A program made the translations under genes and the position numbers. Positions 21,895 to 33,621 of a stretch of DNA of 49,772 nucleotides are shown here, piece after piece (the stretch's first letter is position 1; each line of letters begins with the position of its first letter). The stretch lies in contig JAGBVH010000007.1 in the NCBI GenBank assembly GCA_017630405.1, positions 70,506 to 120,277 on the forward strand, given 5' to 3'. Source of the stretch: Alphaproteobacteria bacterium (GTDB lineage: Bacteria > Pseudomonadota > Alphaproteobacteria > Rs-D84). Below the pieces are notes generated by a model that was not told the DNA's origin, ran no database searches, and was given only the letters and a program-made list of their open reading frames with translations.

Positions 21895-22134
21895 TTACTT
21901 CTGATTTTGTGACCGGACAAAACGCAACGAATCCAGCGTATATTGGCGGCGAGCCAATTCGTATTGTTTGCGCTGAAATTCGGCACTGGCGCGCGTATTT
22001 AATTCGGTTCCACATGTGTTCAGCGCAATTGTCGCCACCAACATCAGCAAAACCCATGAACGCATACCACCAAGTTTTACGCGCAGTGGATTATCAAAAT
22101 CATCTTGTTCTATTTTTACTTTGTTTCCTGACAT
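21895..22134 (-). CDS. small single-span membrane protein
   Basis: 79 residues from the ATG at 22134, which has GGGGTGGA upstream; an earlier start at 22161 overlaps the previous gene. A single membrane span is predicted at about residues 26-42 (WVLLMLVATIALNTC). The C-terminal half is polar and helix-forming, with many Arg, Gln and Tyr. Not recognised. It follows the coiled-coil membrane protein by 11 bases and may act with it. Last gene of the era operon. Confidence 0.7.
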   Translation of the reverse strand: MSGNKVKIEQDDFDNPLRVKLGGMRSWVLLMLVATIALNTCGTELNTRASAEFQRKQYELARRQYTLDSLRFVRSQNQK

Positions 22135-22145
22135 ATTCCACCCCA

Positions 22146-23129
22146 TTAAAACCAAGTCCAAGGTTGAAATACCTTTAACAATCCCAGCGCAGTACGCTTA
22201 TCCGCATAGGTATGGCCACAACGTGGGCATACATTAAATGGTTTCAGTATTGCCTTGACCTTTTTAGATACCAAGAACCATATATACACCCCAATTGCCC
22301 AGGCCGCCACAACCAATCCCCATGCAACATAGCCAAAATATTTATCAACTGTGCCTGTAATAATAGTCACTGTATCAACATCGGATTGTGACAGATCGTT
22401 ATAAATTTTGGTTGCGGTTGGCCAAGATGATGGTCGCCATGGATATACATGGTCAATGCCATAATTGGTCAGTAATGTTGTCCCCAATCCACCTGACTGC
22501 TTGTCCAACGCCTTTTTAATCGCCGCATCCAGCATTGTATCAAATTCTGTCTGGGCAACGCGTGTCAAATCACCCTGTATCTTGTCCAGTTTTTCGTTTA
22601 CCAGTTTCGCGGTATTATCAACGGATTCGATTGCCTGATTGGCCTTGGATACACCCTTGTCCACTTCGGCGACCGCCTTGTCCACACCATCTGTTTTTAC
22701 ACCAAACTTGCTGGCCAGACCTGTTAATTTTTTTACACCACTTGTCTTTTCTGTGACCGCAGCAGTTTTTTCTTTGGCCTTGGCAGTGCTATCAGTCACT
22801 TTACCAACCGCATTTTCCGCCATTTTTACCTTGTCAATCGCAGAAGCAATTGGCTTTTCCAGATTGATAGATTTTGCCACACCGTCCAGCAACGCTTCGT
22901 ACTGCTTTACAATGCCCTTTTGCAGGTCAAAGAACATGGACACAACAATAGATTTCTTAATCGGGGCAGAATATGTGTTTTTTATATGTAATGGCAACCA
23001 CGCAACCAACGCTAACCATACAACAGTTATAACTGTAAATGTGCGCTTGGTCATTTTAACAACAGACGCCTTTTTAGCAACGGTTTTTGCGCCACCCATA
23101 TCGATTACTTCAACTTGTTTCTTGGCCAT
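22146..23129 (-). CDS. membrane protein with central coiled coil and CPxCG end
   Basis: 327 residues, not recognised. A basic N-terminus leads to a membrane span at about 31-47. A long Lys/Ala/Val/Asp-rich helical region (about 80-200, repeating V-x-K-A-x-x-x-V) looks like a coiled coil, probably periplasmic. A second span is at about 262-288. The C-terminus has a C-P-R-C-G-H-T-Y-A-D-K-R knuckle at 301-312, half of a zinc ribbon. The plan, two spans with a long helical hairpin between, suggests an envelope spacer or tether. It overlaps neither neighbour and is in the same transcript as tgt and queA. Confidence 0.75.
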   Translation of the reverse strand: MAKKQVEVIDMGGAKTVAKKASVVKMTKRTFTVITVVWLALVAWLPLHIKNTYSAPIKKSIVVSMFFDLQKGIVKQYEALLDGVAKSINLEKPIASAIDKVKMAENAVGKVTDSTAKAKEKTAAVTEKTSGVKKLTGLASKFGVKTDGVDKAVAEVDKGVSKANQAIESVDNTAKLVNEKLDKIQGDLTRVAQTEFDTMLDAAIKKALDKQSGGLGTTLLTNYGIDHVYPWRPSSWPTATKIYNDLSQSDVDTVTIITGTVDKYFGYVAWGLVVAAWAIGVYIWFLVSKKVKAILKPFNVCPRCGHTYADKRTALGLLKVFQPWTWF

Positions 23130-23185
23130 ATTATCCCCCTTTTTTTCCTTATGGTATTCATACCCGATTTTTTATGCAAGTGTTT

Positions 23186-25902
<2,717 letters not shown>

Positions 25903-25903
<1 letters not shown>

Positions 25904-26928
25904 CACGCATCCTTTTTGAACAGCAAACAACAATCGCCATAACTAAAGAATCTGTATTGCTGGGCCACAGCATGTAAATACGCCGCCTTCATCTCTGGCA
26001 GGCCAGCAAACGCGGACACCAACATAAACAATGTCGATTTTGGCAAATGAAAATTCGTCAGCAACACATCAACCGCGCGGAATTTATAGCCCGGTGTGAT
26101 AAAGATATCTGTGGTCTGACAAAACGGCGCAACGCGCGCGTATTTCGCAGAATTACTGTTGTTCATTGCCGCACTTTCAAGCAGTCGCATAGATGTCGTC
26201 CCAACCGCAATTACACGTTTTGCAGCATTAATTACCTGGGCCTGAGCATCACTGATACAACCCCATTCACTGTGCATTTTATGCTGGGACAAATCATCGG
26301 TTTTAACCGGCAGCCACGTTCCCGCCCCAACATGCAGGGTAATATTTACAATTTCTGCGCCACGATTTTTAATTTCTGCCAATAATTCGTTAGTAAAGTG
26401 TAAACCCGCCGTAGGTGCCGCCATTGAGCCCAAGGGCGATGAATATACAGTCTGGTACCGTTCGCGGTCCGCATCCTCGGCTTCGCGTTTCATGTACGGC
26501 GGCAAAGGCATTTTACCAACGCGGTCCAATACAGCGAACACATCGTCACACAGGAACTGAACCTTGATACCACTGTCATCATTGTGGGCCAGAACCTTGA
26601 TTTCTGTACCATCATCAAGAGTCAAAATTGCGTCATCTGGGATTTTATTGAACTTTTTACACAGTCCCCACCATGTTTTGTCATCAACCGCAGTGTGTAA
26701 AGTAATTTCGTGTTTTCCGTCCGCCATAAAGCGGGCAGGAATAACGCGCGAGTTATTAAACACCACCACATCACCGGGCTGAATATACTCCAAGAAATCA
26801 CGAACATGACGGTCCGATATCTTTTGACCATCCACAACCAACATACGGGACGCATCACGCTGTGCCAACGGATGAGACGCAATCAATTCACTTGGTAATT
26901 CAAAATCAAAATCAGATAATGTTAGCAT
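25903..26928 (-). CDS. queA: S-adenosylmethionine:tRNA ribosyltransferase-isomerase
   Basis: 341 residues. It adds the epoxycyclopentanediol moiety to preQ1-tRNA to give epoxyqueuosine. Characteristic blocks: F-D-F-E-L-P-S-E-L-I-A near residues 6-16, V-V-F-N-N-S-R-V-I-P-A-R, M-P-L-P-P-Y-M-K-R, S-M-A-A-P-T-A-G-L-H-F-T and F-H-L-P-K-S-T-L-F-M-L. Cytoplasmic. It is coupled to the M16 gene by a 1-base overlap. No Shine-Dalgarno is obvious, so re-initiation after the lipoprotein gene just upstream is likely. Confidence 0.96.
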
Positions 26929-26934
26929 TTTATA

Positions 26935-27354
26935 TTATCGCATCTGTTGCTGACCAGTTGCAATGCGCAATTGGTTTATTTCGTCTATTTTTTTCAGATC
27001 AGAAATTGAACGATTATTGACAGAATCCACCCAAACCATACGACTTTGTCCCCAGTCTGAAAATGTTGTCATGTTAATCACACAAGTATCCGTTGTGGAA
27101 TATTTTAATGTGTCACCAACCTGTATATATTTCCTGAAATAATAATCGTCATAATTACCGTATCCATAGTAAAGATGAAGCGATTTATCCGTCAGACCAT
27201 CGCCATCCATATCCAGATAATACATGTTTTTGTTCGTATTTATACCTGTCACAATCCCCTGTTTTTTGAAACGTTCTGGTCCTGCTACTTCCTGGCAAGC
27301 GGTCATTGTGCCCGCAGCAGTTAATGTTAATAATACTTTTTTATAAAACTTCAT
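26935..27354 (-). CDS. lipoprotein, unknown function
   Basis: 139 residues from the ATG at 27354, which has AGAGG upstream and starts a lipoprotein-type signal (M-K-F-Y-K-K, hydrophobic core, T-A-C at residues 18-20). The Met at the -3 position is unusual for a lipobox, so lipidation is likely but not certain. The mature domain is Tyr-rich (Y-Y-G-Y-G-N-Y-D-D-Y-Y) and includes D-M-D-G-D-G-L-T-D, which resembles a calcium-binding loop. No known family. It lies between era and queA. Confidence 0.75.
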   Translation of the reverse strand: MKFYKKVLLTLTAAGTMTACQEVAGPERFKKQGIVTGINTNKNMYYLDMDGDGLTDKSLHLYYGYGNYDDYYFRKYIQVGDTLKYSTTDTCVINMTTFSDWGQSRMVWVDSVNNRSISDLKKIDEINQLRIATGQQQMR

Positions 27355-27367
27355 ACAAAAACCTCTT

Positions 27368-28264
27368 TTACCTAGCAAACTCCAACCCCTGGTCGGTATA
27401 GTTTTCGGCTTTATCCTCCCAGTCTGGTTCAACGCGCACAAACAGGTGCAGGCGCGCATTTACACCCCACTGGTCCTGAATATCATGACGGGCGGCGGTA
27501 CCGATACGCTTTAACTGTTCACCACCACGACCAACGACTATCTTTTTATGGCCGTCACTTTGAACAACGATTTTTTGATATATATCCAAAACACCTTCGT
27601 CATCAACATCTACGCGTTCGGTCACGACATTGATATGGTATGGCAATTCCTGGTGGATATATTTATACACCTTTTCGCGGGTCAATTCCGCCAAATACAA
27701 TTCGTCCGGTACATCCGGCGCATCCACCGTATCAAACAGATATGGAGATTCTGGCATTACATTCGCCAAAGATTCCAACATAGTTTGAATACCATCATTT
27801 TTAAGTGCGGAAATCATAAAGATTTCGCGCCATGGTGCCATTTCATGAATCTGGGCAACCATTGGCAATAATTTAGGCTTGGCAATCGCATCAACCTTGT
27901 TCAAGGCGACAAAGATATTTGGGCGGTCCTTGATTTTTTCAGCCAATGCAGCAATCGTTTCGGTCACGCCCTTGGTCGCATCCAGCAGCAGCAACACCGC
28001 GTCCGCATCTGCAACCGCATCCATAGCTGCCGCAACCATTGCCCTGTCCAGACGGCGTGAAGGCTTGAAAACGCCGGGGGTATCAACGAATATCAACTGT
28101 TTTTCACCAACCATTTTAATAGCACGCAGACGTGTTCGCGTGGTTTGAACCTTGTGCGAAACAATGGACACCTTGCGCCCCATAATTTGGTTTAATAATG
28201 TACTTTTGCCCGCGTTTGTTGGGCCTATAATGGCAACAAAGCCTGAATATGTTTTTTCTGTCAT
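27368..28264 (-). CDS. era: GTPase Era
   Basis: 298 residues from the ATG at 28264. G1 is G-P-T-N-A-G-K-S-T at residues 14-22, G3 D-T-P-G at 61-64, and G4 N-K-V-D near 121-124. The C-terminal KH domain shows V-V-G-R-G-G-E-Q-L-K-R-I-G near 250. Era binds 16S rRNA and checks 30S maturation. Another in-frame Met at 28282 would add six residues and sits in the promoter-like stretch. A TATGGT box ends 6 bases before the ATG, so this mRNA may also be leaderless. First gene of the long leftward operon. Confidence 0.94.
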   Translation of the reverse strand: MTEKTYSGFVAIIGPTNAGKSTLLNQIMGRKVSIVSHKVQTTRTRLRAIKMVGEKQLIFVDTPGVFKPSRRLDRAMVAAAMDAVADADAVLLLLDATKGVTETIAALAEKIKDRPNIFVALNKVDAIAKPKLLPMVAQIHEMAPWREIFMISALKNDGIQTMLESLANVMPESPYLFDTVDAPDVPDELYLAELTREKVYKYIHQELPYHINVVTERVDVDDEGVLDIYQKIVVQSDGHKKIVVGRGGEQLKRIGTAARHDIQDQWGVNARLHLFVRVEPDWEDKAENYTDQGLEFAR

Positions 28265-28356
28265 AGGCAAACCATAGCACACCTATTTCAAAAGTAAATA
28301 AAAATCCATTGAAAATCCGCAACTACGATGTAATATAACAGCAAAGGAGTCACGCA

Positions 28357-29070
28357 ATGCAACTGACCGGTCCAGAAATTATGCGGCGTATGAATGCCGA
28401 AAATCCCGATATTATTATCAGACCTTTTGATGAAAGATGCCTGGGGTCTAACAGTTATGATTTACACTTGGGCGACACGCTTAAGGTTTACAAACACACC
28501 ATACCATGGGGCATGAAACCCGCACTTGAATACAAAGGCGCGCCTGAAAAACACAGCATGAAGGATTGGTTCGAATATCCGGTACGATTTGAAGTATATA
28601 AACTGAATCCAGATGAATATGATATTCGCAATCCAAGATATCTGATTGACCCAACCAATCCTGCGCATCACGAAACAATCGATATTAAAATTCCGGATAC
28701 AGGACTGATATTATCGCCAGATATTGGCTATCTGGGTACAACAGTCGAATACACAGAAACACGCAACCTGTTCCCGTACATGGACGGAAAATCCAGCATT
28801 GGACGCAATTTTATTCTTAATCACCATACTGCGGGTCGTGGCGATGACGGCTTCTGTGGACAATGGACATTGGAAATACGCGTTCTGTATCCTACAGTCG
28901 TTTATCCATATATGCGCATAGGTCAGATTTACTATGAAGAATTTATTGGCGAACGCAAACCATACGACAAAAATAAGGCCAGTCACTATAACGGTCAGAT
29001 GGGTGCAACAGCCGCCGCGCCGGTTGCTGTGGACTGGTTCCTGCGCGACGCAGTTCAAAAGATGAAATAA
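28357..29070 (+). CDS. dcd: dCTP deaminase
   Basis: 237 residues. It deaminates dCTP to dUTP for thymidylate synthesis. Family blocks: L-G-S-N-S-Y-D-L-H-L-G near 29-39, M-D-G-K-S-S-I-G-R near 141-149, N-H-H-T-A-G-R-G-D-D-G-F-C-G and W-T-L-E-I with the catalytic Glu near 170. It is longer than the 190-residue E. coli enzyme because of an insert near residues 55-105. I cannot tell from sequence whether it also has dUTPase activity. The AAAGGAG site is strong. It diverges from era. Confidence 0.9.
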   Translation: MQLTGPEIMRRMNAENPDIIIRPFDERCLGSNSYDLHLGDTLKVYKHTIPWGMKPALEYKGAPEKHSMKDWFEYPVRFEVYKLNPDEYDIRNPRYLIDPTNPAHHETIDIKIPDTGLILSPDIGYLGTTVEYTETRNLFPYMDGKSSIGRNFILNHHTAGRGDDGFCGQWTLEIRVLYPTVVYPYMRIGQIYYEEFIGERKPYDKNKASHYNGQMGATAAAPVAVDWFLRDAVQKMK

Positions 29071-29097
29071 AAAATCCCCCAGACGGGGGATTTTGCT
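29071..29097. terminator. bidirectional terminator
   Basis: Stem AAAATCCCCC/GGGGGATTTT with loop AGAC between the convergent dcd and RlpA-like genes. Confidence 0.85.
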
Positions 29098-29114
29098 TTC
29101 AAGAAAACTTTGAA

Positions 29115-29999
29115 TTAAATGCTATCTGCATTTATCCAGCGACCGTTTTGCAACAGACCTGGGGCCATGCCTTCGCTGCTGCGCAACGCATCAATTACGC
29201 CACGAGCCTGTGTAGCATCCAGATTGATGATACGAACTTTGTACATATCGCCTTCGTTTATAACAACCGCATCACCGTATGTCTTCATACGATTTGCCAA
29301 GTCATTTGCACTGTCTTCGGCATAGAATGCTGCAACCTGAACACTGTATTCGCCCGATGGAGCGACTGCAACTGGCTGTTGAGCAACCGGCTGAGATACA
29401 ACTGGCTGGGCCGCTGGTGCGCTTTCTGTGACAACAGTACCCAATGTGGCATTTTTGACCGCCATTGTCTGTTCTGGCAATACCTGAATCTGTACTTTGC
29501 CCTGACCATTCAGACCGATTTTCTGGGCCGCGGCTGGGGATAAGTCCATAATACGAGTGTTAACAAATGGACCGCGATTGTTTACGCGAACATCTACGAA
29601 TTGACCGTTGTCCAAGTTTGTAACACGAACAATTGTTGGCAAAGGTAATGTTTTGCTGGTCGCCAACATTTGGTTTACATTAAATGTTTCACCGTTGCTG
29701 GTCTTGGTGCCATTTAATTCAGTTGGGATAATGCCCGCAATACCTGTCTGGTTGTATGTCATATCCTCGACTGGGATATACTGAACATCTTCGACCTTGT
29801 ACGCGCTGCCCACATAATATTTTGGTGCTGGTGCCAACAGGTATGCATCATTCAATACCGCTTCGCCACCAGTTGTTGCGACCAATGTTTCTTCGCCGAA
29901 GCCATCGCCATAGCCACCACCAACAGAACCTGTTGTGCTTAAATCAGCACAGCCAGACAACATAGCAGTCAAGACCGCCAGAGATACGATTTTTTTCAT
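29115..29999 (-). CDS. rlpA: RlpA-like lipoprotein with SPOR domain, altered active site
   Basis: 294 residues. A lipoprotein signal with Cys at residue 17 is followed by a double-psi beta-barrel domain (about 83-163) and a C-terminal SPOR domain (about 215-290) that usually binds denuded peptidoglycan at septa. RlpA enzymes cut naked glycan strands and need a His and an Asp 26 residues apart (H131 and D157 in Pseudomonas). Here the equivalent positions are S115 (T-S-K-T-L-P) and N141 (N-N-R-G-P-F), exactly 26 apart. The protein is therefore probably not a lytic transglycosylase and may only bind. A strong AAGGAG site precedes it. Confidence 0.88.
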   Translation of the reverse strand: MKKIVSLAVLTAMLSGCADLSTTGSVGGGYGDGFGEETLVATTGGEAVLNDAYLLAPAPKYYVGSAYKVEDVQYIPVEDMTYNQTGIAGIIPTELNGTKTSNGETFNVNQMLATSKTLPLPTIVRVTNLDNGQFVDVRVNNRGPFVNTRIMDLSPAAAQKIGLNGQGKVQIQVLPEQTMAVKNATLGTVVTESAPAAQPVVSQPVAQQPVAVAPSGEYSVQVAAFYAEDSANDLANRMKTYGDAVVINEGDMYKVRIINLDATQARGVIDALRSSEGMAPGLLQNGRWINADSI

Positions 30000-30028
30000 G
30001 ATTTAGGACTCCTTACATTCTATTTATG

Positions 30029-30034
30029 ATTATA
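30029..30034 (-). promoter_or_regulatory. -10 box of the RlpA-like gene
   Basis: Minus-strand TATAAT about 30 bases before the start, with an AAGGAG site between. The -35 box is not clear. Confidence 0.45.
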
Positions 30035-30064
30035 GTGTATCATAAAAGAGCCCCATTTACAAAT

Positions 30065-31534
30065 TTATTTTCGCATAATTATTCTGTCCAGAATCAGCGC
30101 AATTGGTAAATACAATATGCCATACCCGCATATTCCAACCCCCAGCATCCAAATACTGGTCATCGGAACCCAAGACAATGCCACACCCAAAGCGGCCGAC
30201 AGTAATCCAAACGCAACAATCGCACGACGAGTATGACCGTCATGGTTTATCAGCATACGACGACGACACGCGCGCCCCAACAAGTAATTCTTGAGATATC
30301 CACTGACCACCACACCAATAGGTATCGCCAGATAGCCAACAAATGGGAAAAGTGCCAAATACAGCAGAGCAGCTACACCCAATGAAATAATACTTGTGCG
30401 GACCGGCGTGCGCACATCCTGTGACGCGTATAGTGTTTTGCTGTAAATCTGACTGACCAACATGGCCGGCAAAACAAACGCCTGAATCATTATTGCCAAT
30501 GCAACTGCGTGTGTAGATTCCGCAGTCCAAGCGCCGTATTCAAACAGGTACTTGATTATCGGTTCCGCCAGCACGACCAGCCCCGCAACACATGGCAATA
30601 TCAGCATCAAAGAACGACGCATAGATGAATTCTGCTGAATATAAACACTGCGCATATTATTGTCCGCCAATGCGTTTGATATAGATGACATCAGGACTGT
30701 ACCAACCGCCAAACCTATCATCGCGAATGGCAGTTGCACAATTCTGTCTGAATAATACAACCAAGAAACCGCCCCGCTTTGAAAACTGGCCACCAATGTC
30801 CCAACAATTATTGTTATCTGGTAAAAGCCACTGCCAACTATACTGACACCAAAGCGTTTGAACATCGACTTAATTTGTGGGGTCCAACGTGGGACTATCA
30901 AATGAAGTCCGAAATGATTGTGTCTTATACGCGACCAAAGAATCGCAAACTGAACGACACCAGATAAAACAACCGTTCCCGCCATCAAATACAAAACATT
31001 GCCCAGATTAAAATACCATACCGCCAACAATGTACATATCAGCAAGATATTCAGCATCACTGGCATAAAGGCCGCCAACAAAAAGCGCGAAAACGCATTT
31101 AATATCGCCGACAAAAATGCAGCGCCACAAATAAAGATTACATAGACGAACATTATTCTTGAAACAATGACCGTCATTTCCATTTTTCCCGCGACCGCGT
31201 CAAAGCCCGGTGCCAATCCCCATACCACCAATGGCATAAATATTTCAAATAATATCGTTATGCCCAACAGCACAACCATCAGCCATGAAAAAACATTTTT
31301 GGCAAAACCAGAATCCTTTTTGGAATCTGTGTACATTGGAATAAATATTGAGGATAACGCGCCCTCGCCCAATAAATCGCGGAAAAGGTTCGGCAACTTA
31401 AATGCCGCCAAGAATATATCCGACAGCCGCCCCGCCCCCAGTACGCGCGCGATAAGCATATCACGAATAAAACCAAATATGCGACTGATGCCGGTCATGG
31501 CACCAACCCCGAAAATATGTTTGCCTAGTTTCAT
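30065..31534 (-). CDS. murJ: lipid II flippase MurJ
   Basis: 489 residues, highly hydrophobic with about 13-14 predicted spans. It moves lipid II across the inner membrane for peptidoglycan growth. MurJ/MviN signatures include G-A-M-T-G-I-S-R-I-F-G-F-I-R-D-M at residues 11-26, the following L-G-A-G-R-L-S-D-I-F-L-A-A-F-K-L-P-N and L-L-G-E-G-A-L-S-S-I-F-I-P. Arg and Asp residues of the central cavity are thus present. No Shine-Dalgarno; the -10 box ends 7 bases before the ATG, so the mRNA is probably leaderless. Transcribed divergently from bamD. Confidence 0.95.
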   Translation of the reverse strand: MKLGKHIFGVGAMTGISRIFGFIRDMLIARVLGAGRLSDIFLAAFKLPNLFRDLLGEGALSSIFIPMYTDSKKDSGFAKNVFSWLMVVLLGITILFEIFMPLVVWGLAPGFDAVAGKMEMTVIVSRIMFVYVIFICGAAFLSAILNAFSRFLLAAFMPVMLNILLICTLLAVWYFNLGNVLYLMAGTVVLSGVVQFAILWSRIRHNHFGLHLIVPRWTPQIKSMFKRFGVSIVGSGFYQITIIVGTLVASFQSGAVSWLYYSDRIVQLPFAMIGLAVGTVLMSSISNALADNNMRSVYIQQNSSMRRSLMLILPCVAGLVVLAEPIIKYLFEYGAWTAESTHAVALAIMIQAFVLPAMLVSQIYSKTLYASQDVRTPVRTSIISLGVAALLYLALFPFVGYLAIPIGVVVSGYLKNYLLGRACRRRMLINHDGHTRRAIVAFGLLSAALGVALSWVPMTSIWMLGVGICGYGILYLPIALILDRIIMRK

Positions 31535-31541
31535 AGTTTCG

Positions 31542-31571
31542 ATTATACTGCGTATAAAGTAAAAAAATCAA
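31542..31571 (-). promoter_or_regulatory. promoter of murJ, leaderless arrangement
   Basis: Minus-strand TTGATT (31571-31566), 18-bp spacer, consensus TATAAT (31547-31542), then 7 bases to the murJ ATG. A TATAAA at 31553-31558 inside this stretch is a possible plus-strand -10 for bamD, so the two promoters overlap. Confidence 0.65.
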
Positions 31572-31586
31572 GACAGGAATAAAAAG

Positions 31587-32312
31587 ATGAAGAAACTATT
31601 TTTAGGACTAGTAATCATAGCAGGATTGGCGGGTTGCGCCGGCACAGACACCGAGATTGTACCAGAAAAAACACTGCCGGAAATATATGCGACCGCATAC
31701 GAACAGTTTAATGATAAAAACTATGAAGAAGCCGCGACGGAATTTTTAAACGCGGAATCACAGCACCCATCAAGTCCTTGGGCAGCAGATGCATTAATTA
31801 TGGCAGCATATTCATATTATATGGACGGCGACTTTGCGGGCGCAATTTTGGCAGCAGACCGCTTTATGCGTTTTCACCCGGGGCACAAGGATGTGCCATA
31901 TGTGCTGTATCTGCGCGGGATGTGCTATTACCGTCAGGTCAGTGATGTGCGCCGCGAACCAGGGATGAGTGCGTATGCCCTGCAACAATTCCAAATGTTG
32001 GTGCAACGCTTCCCAAAAAGTCCATATGCCAAAAACTCAGAAAATAAGATTATTGTCCTAAAGAACTATATCGCTGGCAAAGTTATGTATTCTGCACGCA
32101 ACGATATGCGCAAAGAAAATTGGCCAAGTGCTATTAGTCGCCTGCAGTCCGTTGTGACAGATGCACAGGAAACTGTTATGACACCCGAAGCACTGTATCG
32201 CCTGACCGAATGCTATACCGCAATCGGATTGCCAGAACAGGCATACGGATATGGTCAAATACTGAAAACAAATTTCCCTGATAACGAGTGGACAGCGAAA
32301 CTAAAAAACTAG
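31587..32312 (+). CDS. bamD: outer membrane assembly lipoprotein BamD
   Basis: 241 residues. Lipoprotein signal with lipobox LAGC and Cys17. Five TPR-like helical pairs follow, with the BamD-like run Y-A-T-A-Y-E-Q-F-N-D-K-N-Y-E-E-A and F-P-K-S-P-Y-A-K-N-S-E-N-K near residues 138-150. BamD joins BamA in folding beta-barrels into the outer membrane, which agrees with the barrel proteins encoded in this window. The ribosome binding site is CAGGAA. Its TAG stop overlaps the stop of the convergent hydrolase gene. Confidence 0.93.
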   Translation: MKKLFLGLVIIAGLAGCAGTDTEIVPEKTLPEIYATAYEQFNDKNYEEAATEFLNAESQHPSSPWAADALIMAAYSYYMDGDFAGAILAADRFMRFHPGHKDVPYVLYLRGMCYYRQVSDVRREPGMSAYALQQFQMLVQRFPKSPYAKNSENKIIVLKNYIAGKVMYSARNDMRKENWPSAISRLQSVVTDAQETVMTPEALYRLTECYTAIGLPEQAYGYGQILKTNFPDNEWTAKLKN

Positions 32313-33040
32313 TCAAACGACAGTTCTAAATCCGAAAATTCTGAATGGGATGCATTTGGTACAATAATTAAATTTTTGCCGCCGGTCCATTTTATGGACA
32401 GCATATTTGGAACGGTTGTATCACCATCTGCGATATAATGCAGTTGATTAATATTCGGCAACTTGGACATGTTTAACGAGTCATACAAAGGCGCATCACC
32501 AAAATATTTGGTCCAATCAGAATGATTCAAAACACCAGCAATCGTTATCCACTTTTTTATATTTAAATCTGGATTATTTTGCACAATCAATCCGCTGATC
32601 ATCGCGCCACCAGAATATCCAATCAAAACCACCGGACGGTTACCTGCAACCTGTTTTACAGCACTGGTCATAGAATCAATCACTTTATGCGAAAATCGTC
32701 CATGTGTCCAATCAGCCACACCACACCCAGCAGATATTACATATTGACAAGGACGCGCCATATAAACGACATTAGACGCGCCATCCCGAACCGCCAAACG
32801 GCGCACAAAATCACCGCGCGGAGTCGGATTAAGTGTTGGTCGACCGCGACCGTTAAATGCGCGCCCATCGCCTTCGATATATATATGTATGGGGGAAGTT
32901 TTATCTGTAATCTTTTGATAAGTAAAAATATCATAGTTTGATGTATTTACAGTGACAGCGGCAAAATCATCGGACATTTTTACAGTCCCCGCACACGCTG
33001 TAAGCATTAAAAAAGGAAGAATTTTACCCCACCACATCAT
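32309..33040 (-). CDS. alpha/beta-hydrolase lipoprotein
   Basis: 243 residues. A lipoprotein signal (L-T-A-C, Cys16) precedes an alpha/beta-hydrolase fold. The nucleophile elbow is G-Y-S143-G-G; the likely Asp is D207 in A-D-G-D-T-T-V-P and the His is H232 in N-A-S-H-S-E-F. It is therefore probably an active serine esterase or lipase facing the periplasm or cell surface. Substrate unknown. It shares CTAG (32309-32312) with bamD as overlapping stop codons in opposite directions. The promoter at 33048-33075 gives a leaderless arrangement. Confidence 0.85.
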   Translation of the reverse strand: MMWWGKILPFLMLTACAGTVKMSDDFAAVTVNTSNYDIFTYQKITDKTSPIHIYIEGDGRAFNGRGRPTLNPTPRGDFVRRLAVRDGASNVVYMARPCQYVISAGCGVADWTHGRFSHKVIDSMTSAVKQVAGNRPVVLIGYSGGAMISGLIVQNNPDLNIKKWITIAGVLNHSDWTKYFGDAPLYDSLNMSKLPNINQLHYIADGDTTVPNMLSIKWTGGKNLIIVPNASHSEFSDLELSFD

Positions 33041-33047
33041 ATCCTAT

Positions 33048-33075
33048 AGGATACCGAATATTAGCCAAAAGTCAA
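33048..33075 (-). promoter_or_regulatory. promoter of the hydrolase gene, leaderless arrangement
   Basis: Minus-strand TTGACT (33075-33070), 16-bp spacer, TATCCT (33053-33048), then 7 bases to the ATG at 33040. No Shine-Dalgarno. Confidence 0.5.
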
Positions 33076-33146
33076 CCCGCGAAAAATACTTGACAAAGAC
33101 ACATATTGTGTAAAAATGATTACAAATTATTACAAATAGGAAAACA

Positions 33147-33596
33147 ATGGCAAAACCACAACTGACCGCGGAACAGCAACTGCGCGTTAACGAACTTAAA
33201 CGGATGAGCCCACAAGAATGGGATGCTGTTTGCAAGGGCTGTGGTATATGCTGTTTGTGTAAAACAACAATTTGCTTTACACCAACTATAAAGCAGACTT
33301 TCTTTATGGATGTTTGCTGTAATTATTTAAACCTTGGCACTAAAAAATGCACGATATATGACAAGCGACTTAAAGTGCAGGCAGGCAAGTGTCGCAAGGT
33401 TAATTTAAATCTGATTTTAAACAGCGACCTGTTACCTTCTTCGTGTGGCTATGTCGAATATATTTATGGTCCAAGCCCTGTGGCCGTTAATGTGGATTTT
33501 AATCAGATTAAACCTATTGGAAATATGGACCGAAATAATCTGGAAGAAATTCTGCCGCATATTATCAAAGAATCTTGCCATTGGAATCAAAAATAA
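33147..33596 (+). CDS. YcgN-family (UPF0260) cysteine-cluster protein
   Basis: 149 residues. The cysteine pattern is W-D-A-V-C-K-G-C-G-I-C-C-L-C-K near residues 25-39, then V-C-C-N-Y, C-T-I-Y-D-K-R and K-C, which fits the YcgN/UPF0260 proteins that may bind an iron-sulfur or zinc centre. Cytoplasmic; function not known in the family. The ribosome binding site is AGGA before the ATG. A TTGACA at 33090-33095 is a likely -35, though the -10 is weak. Confidence 0.85.
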   Translation: MAKPQLTAEQQLRVNELKRMSPQEWDAVCKGCGICCLCKTTICFTPTIKQTFFMDVCCNYLNLGTKKCTIYDKRLKVQAGKCRKVNLNLILNSDLLPSSCGYVEYIYGPSPVAVNVDFNQIKPIGNMDRNNLEEILPHIIKESCHWNQK

Positions 33597-33621
33597 CACA
33601 AATTAACTAAAAGGTAAAAAA

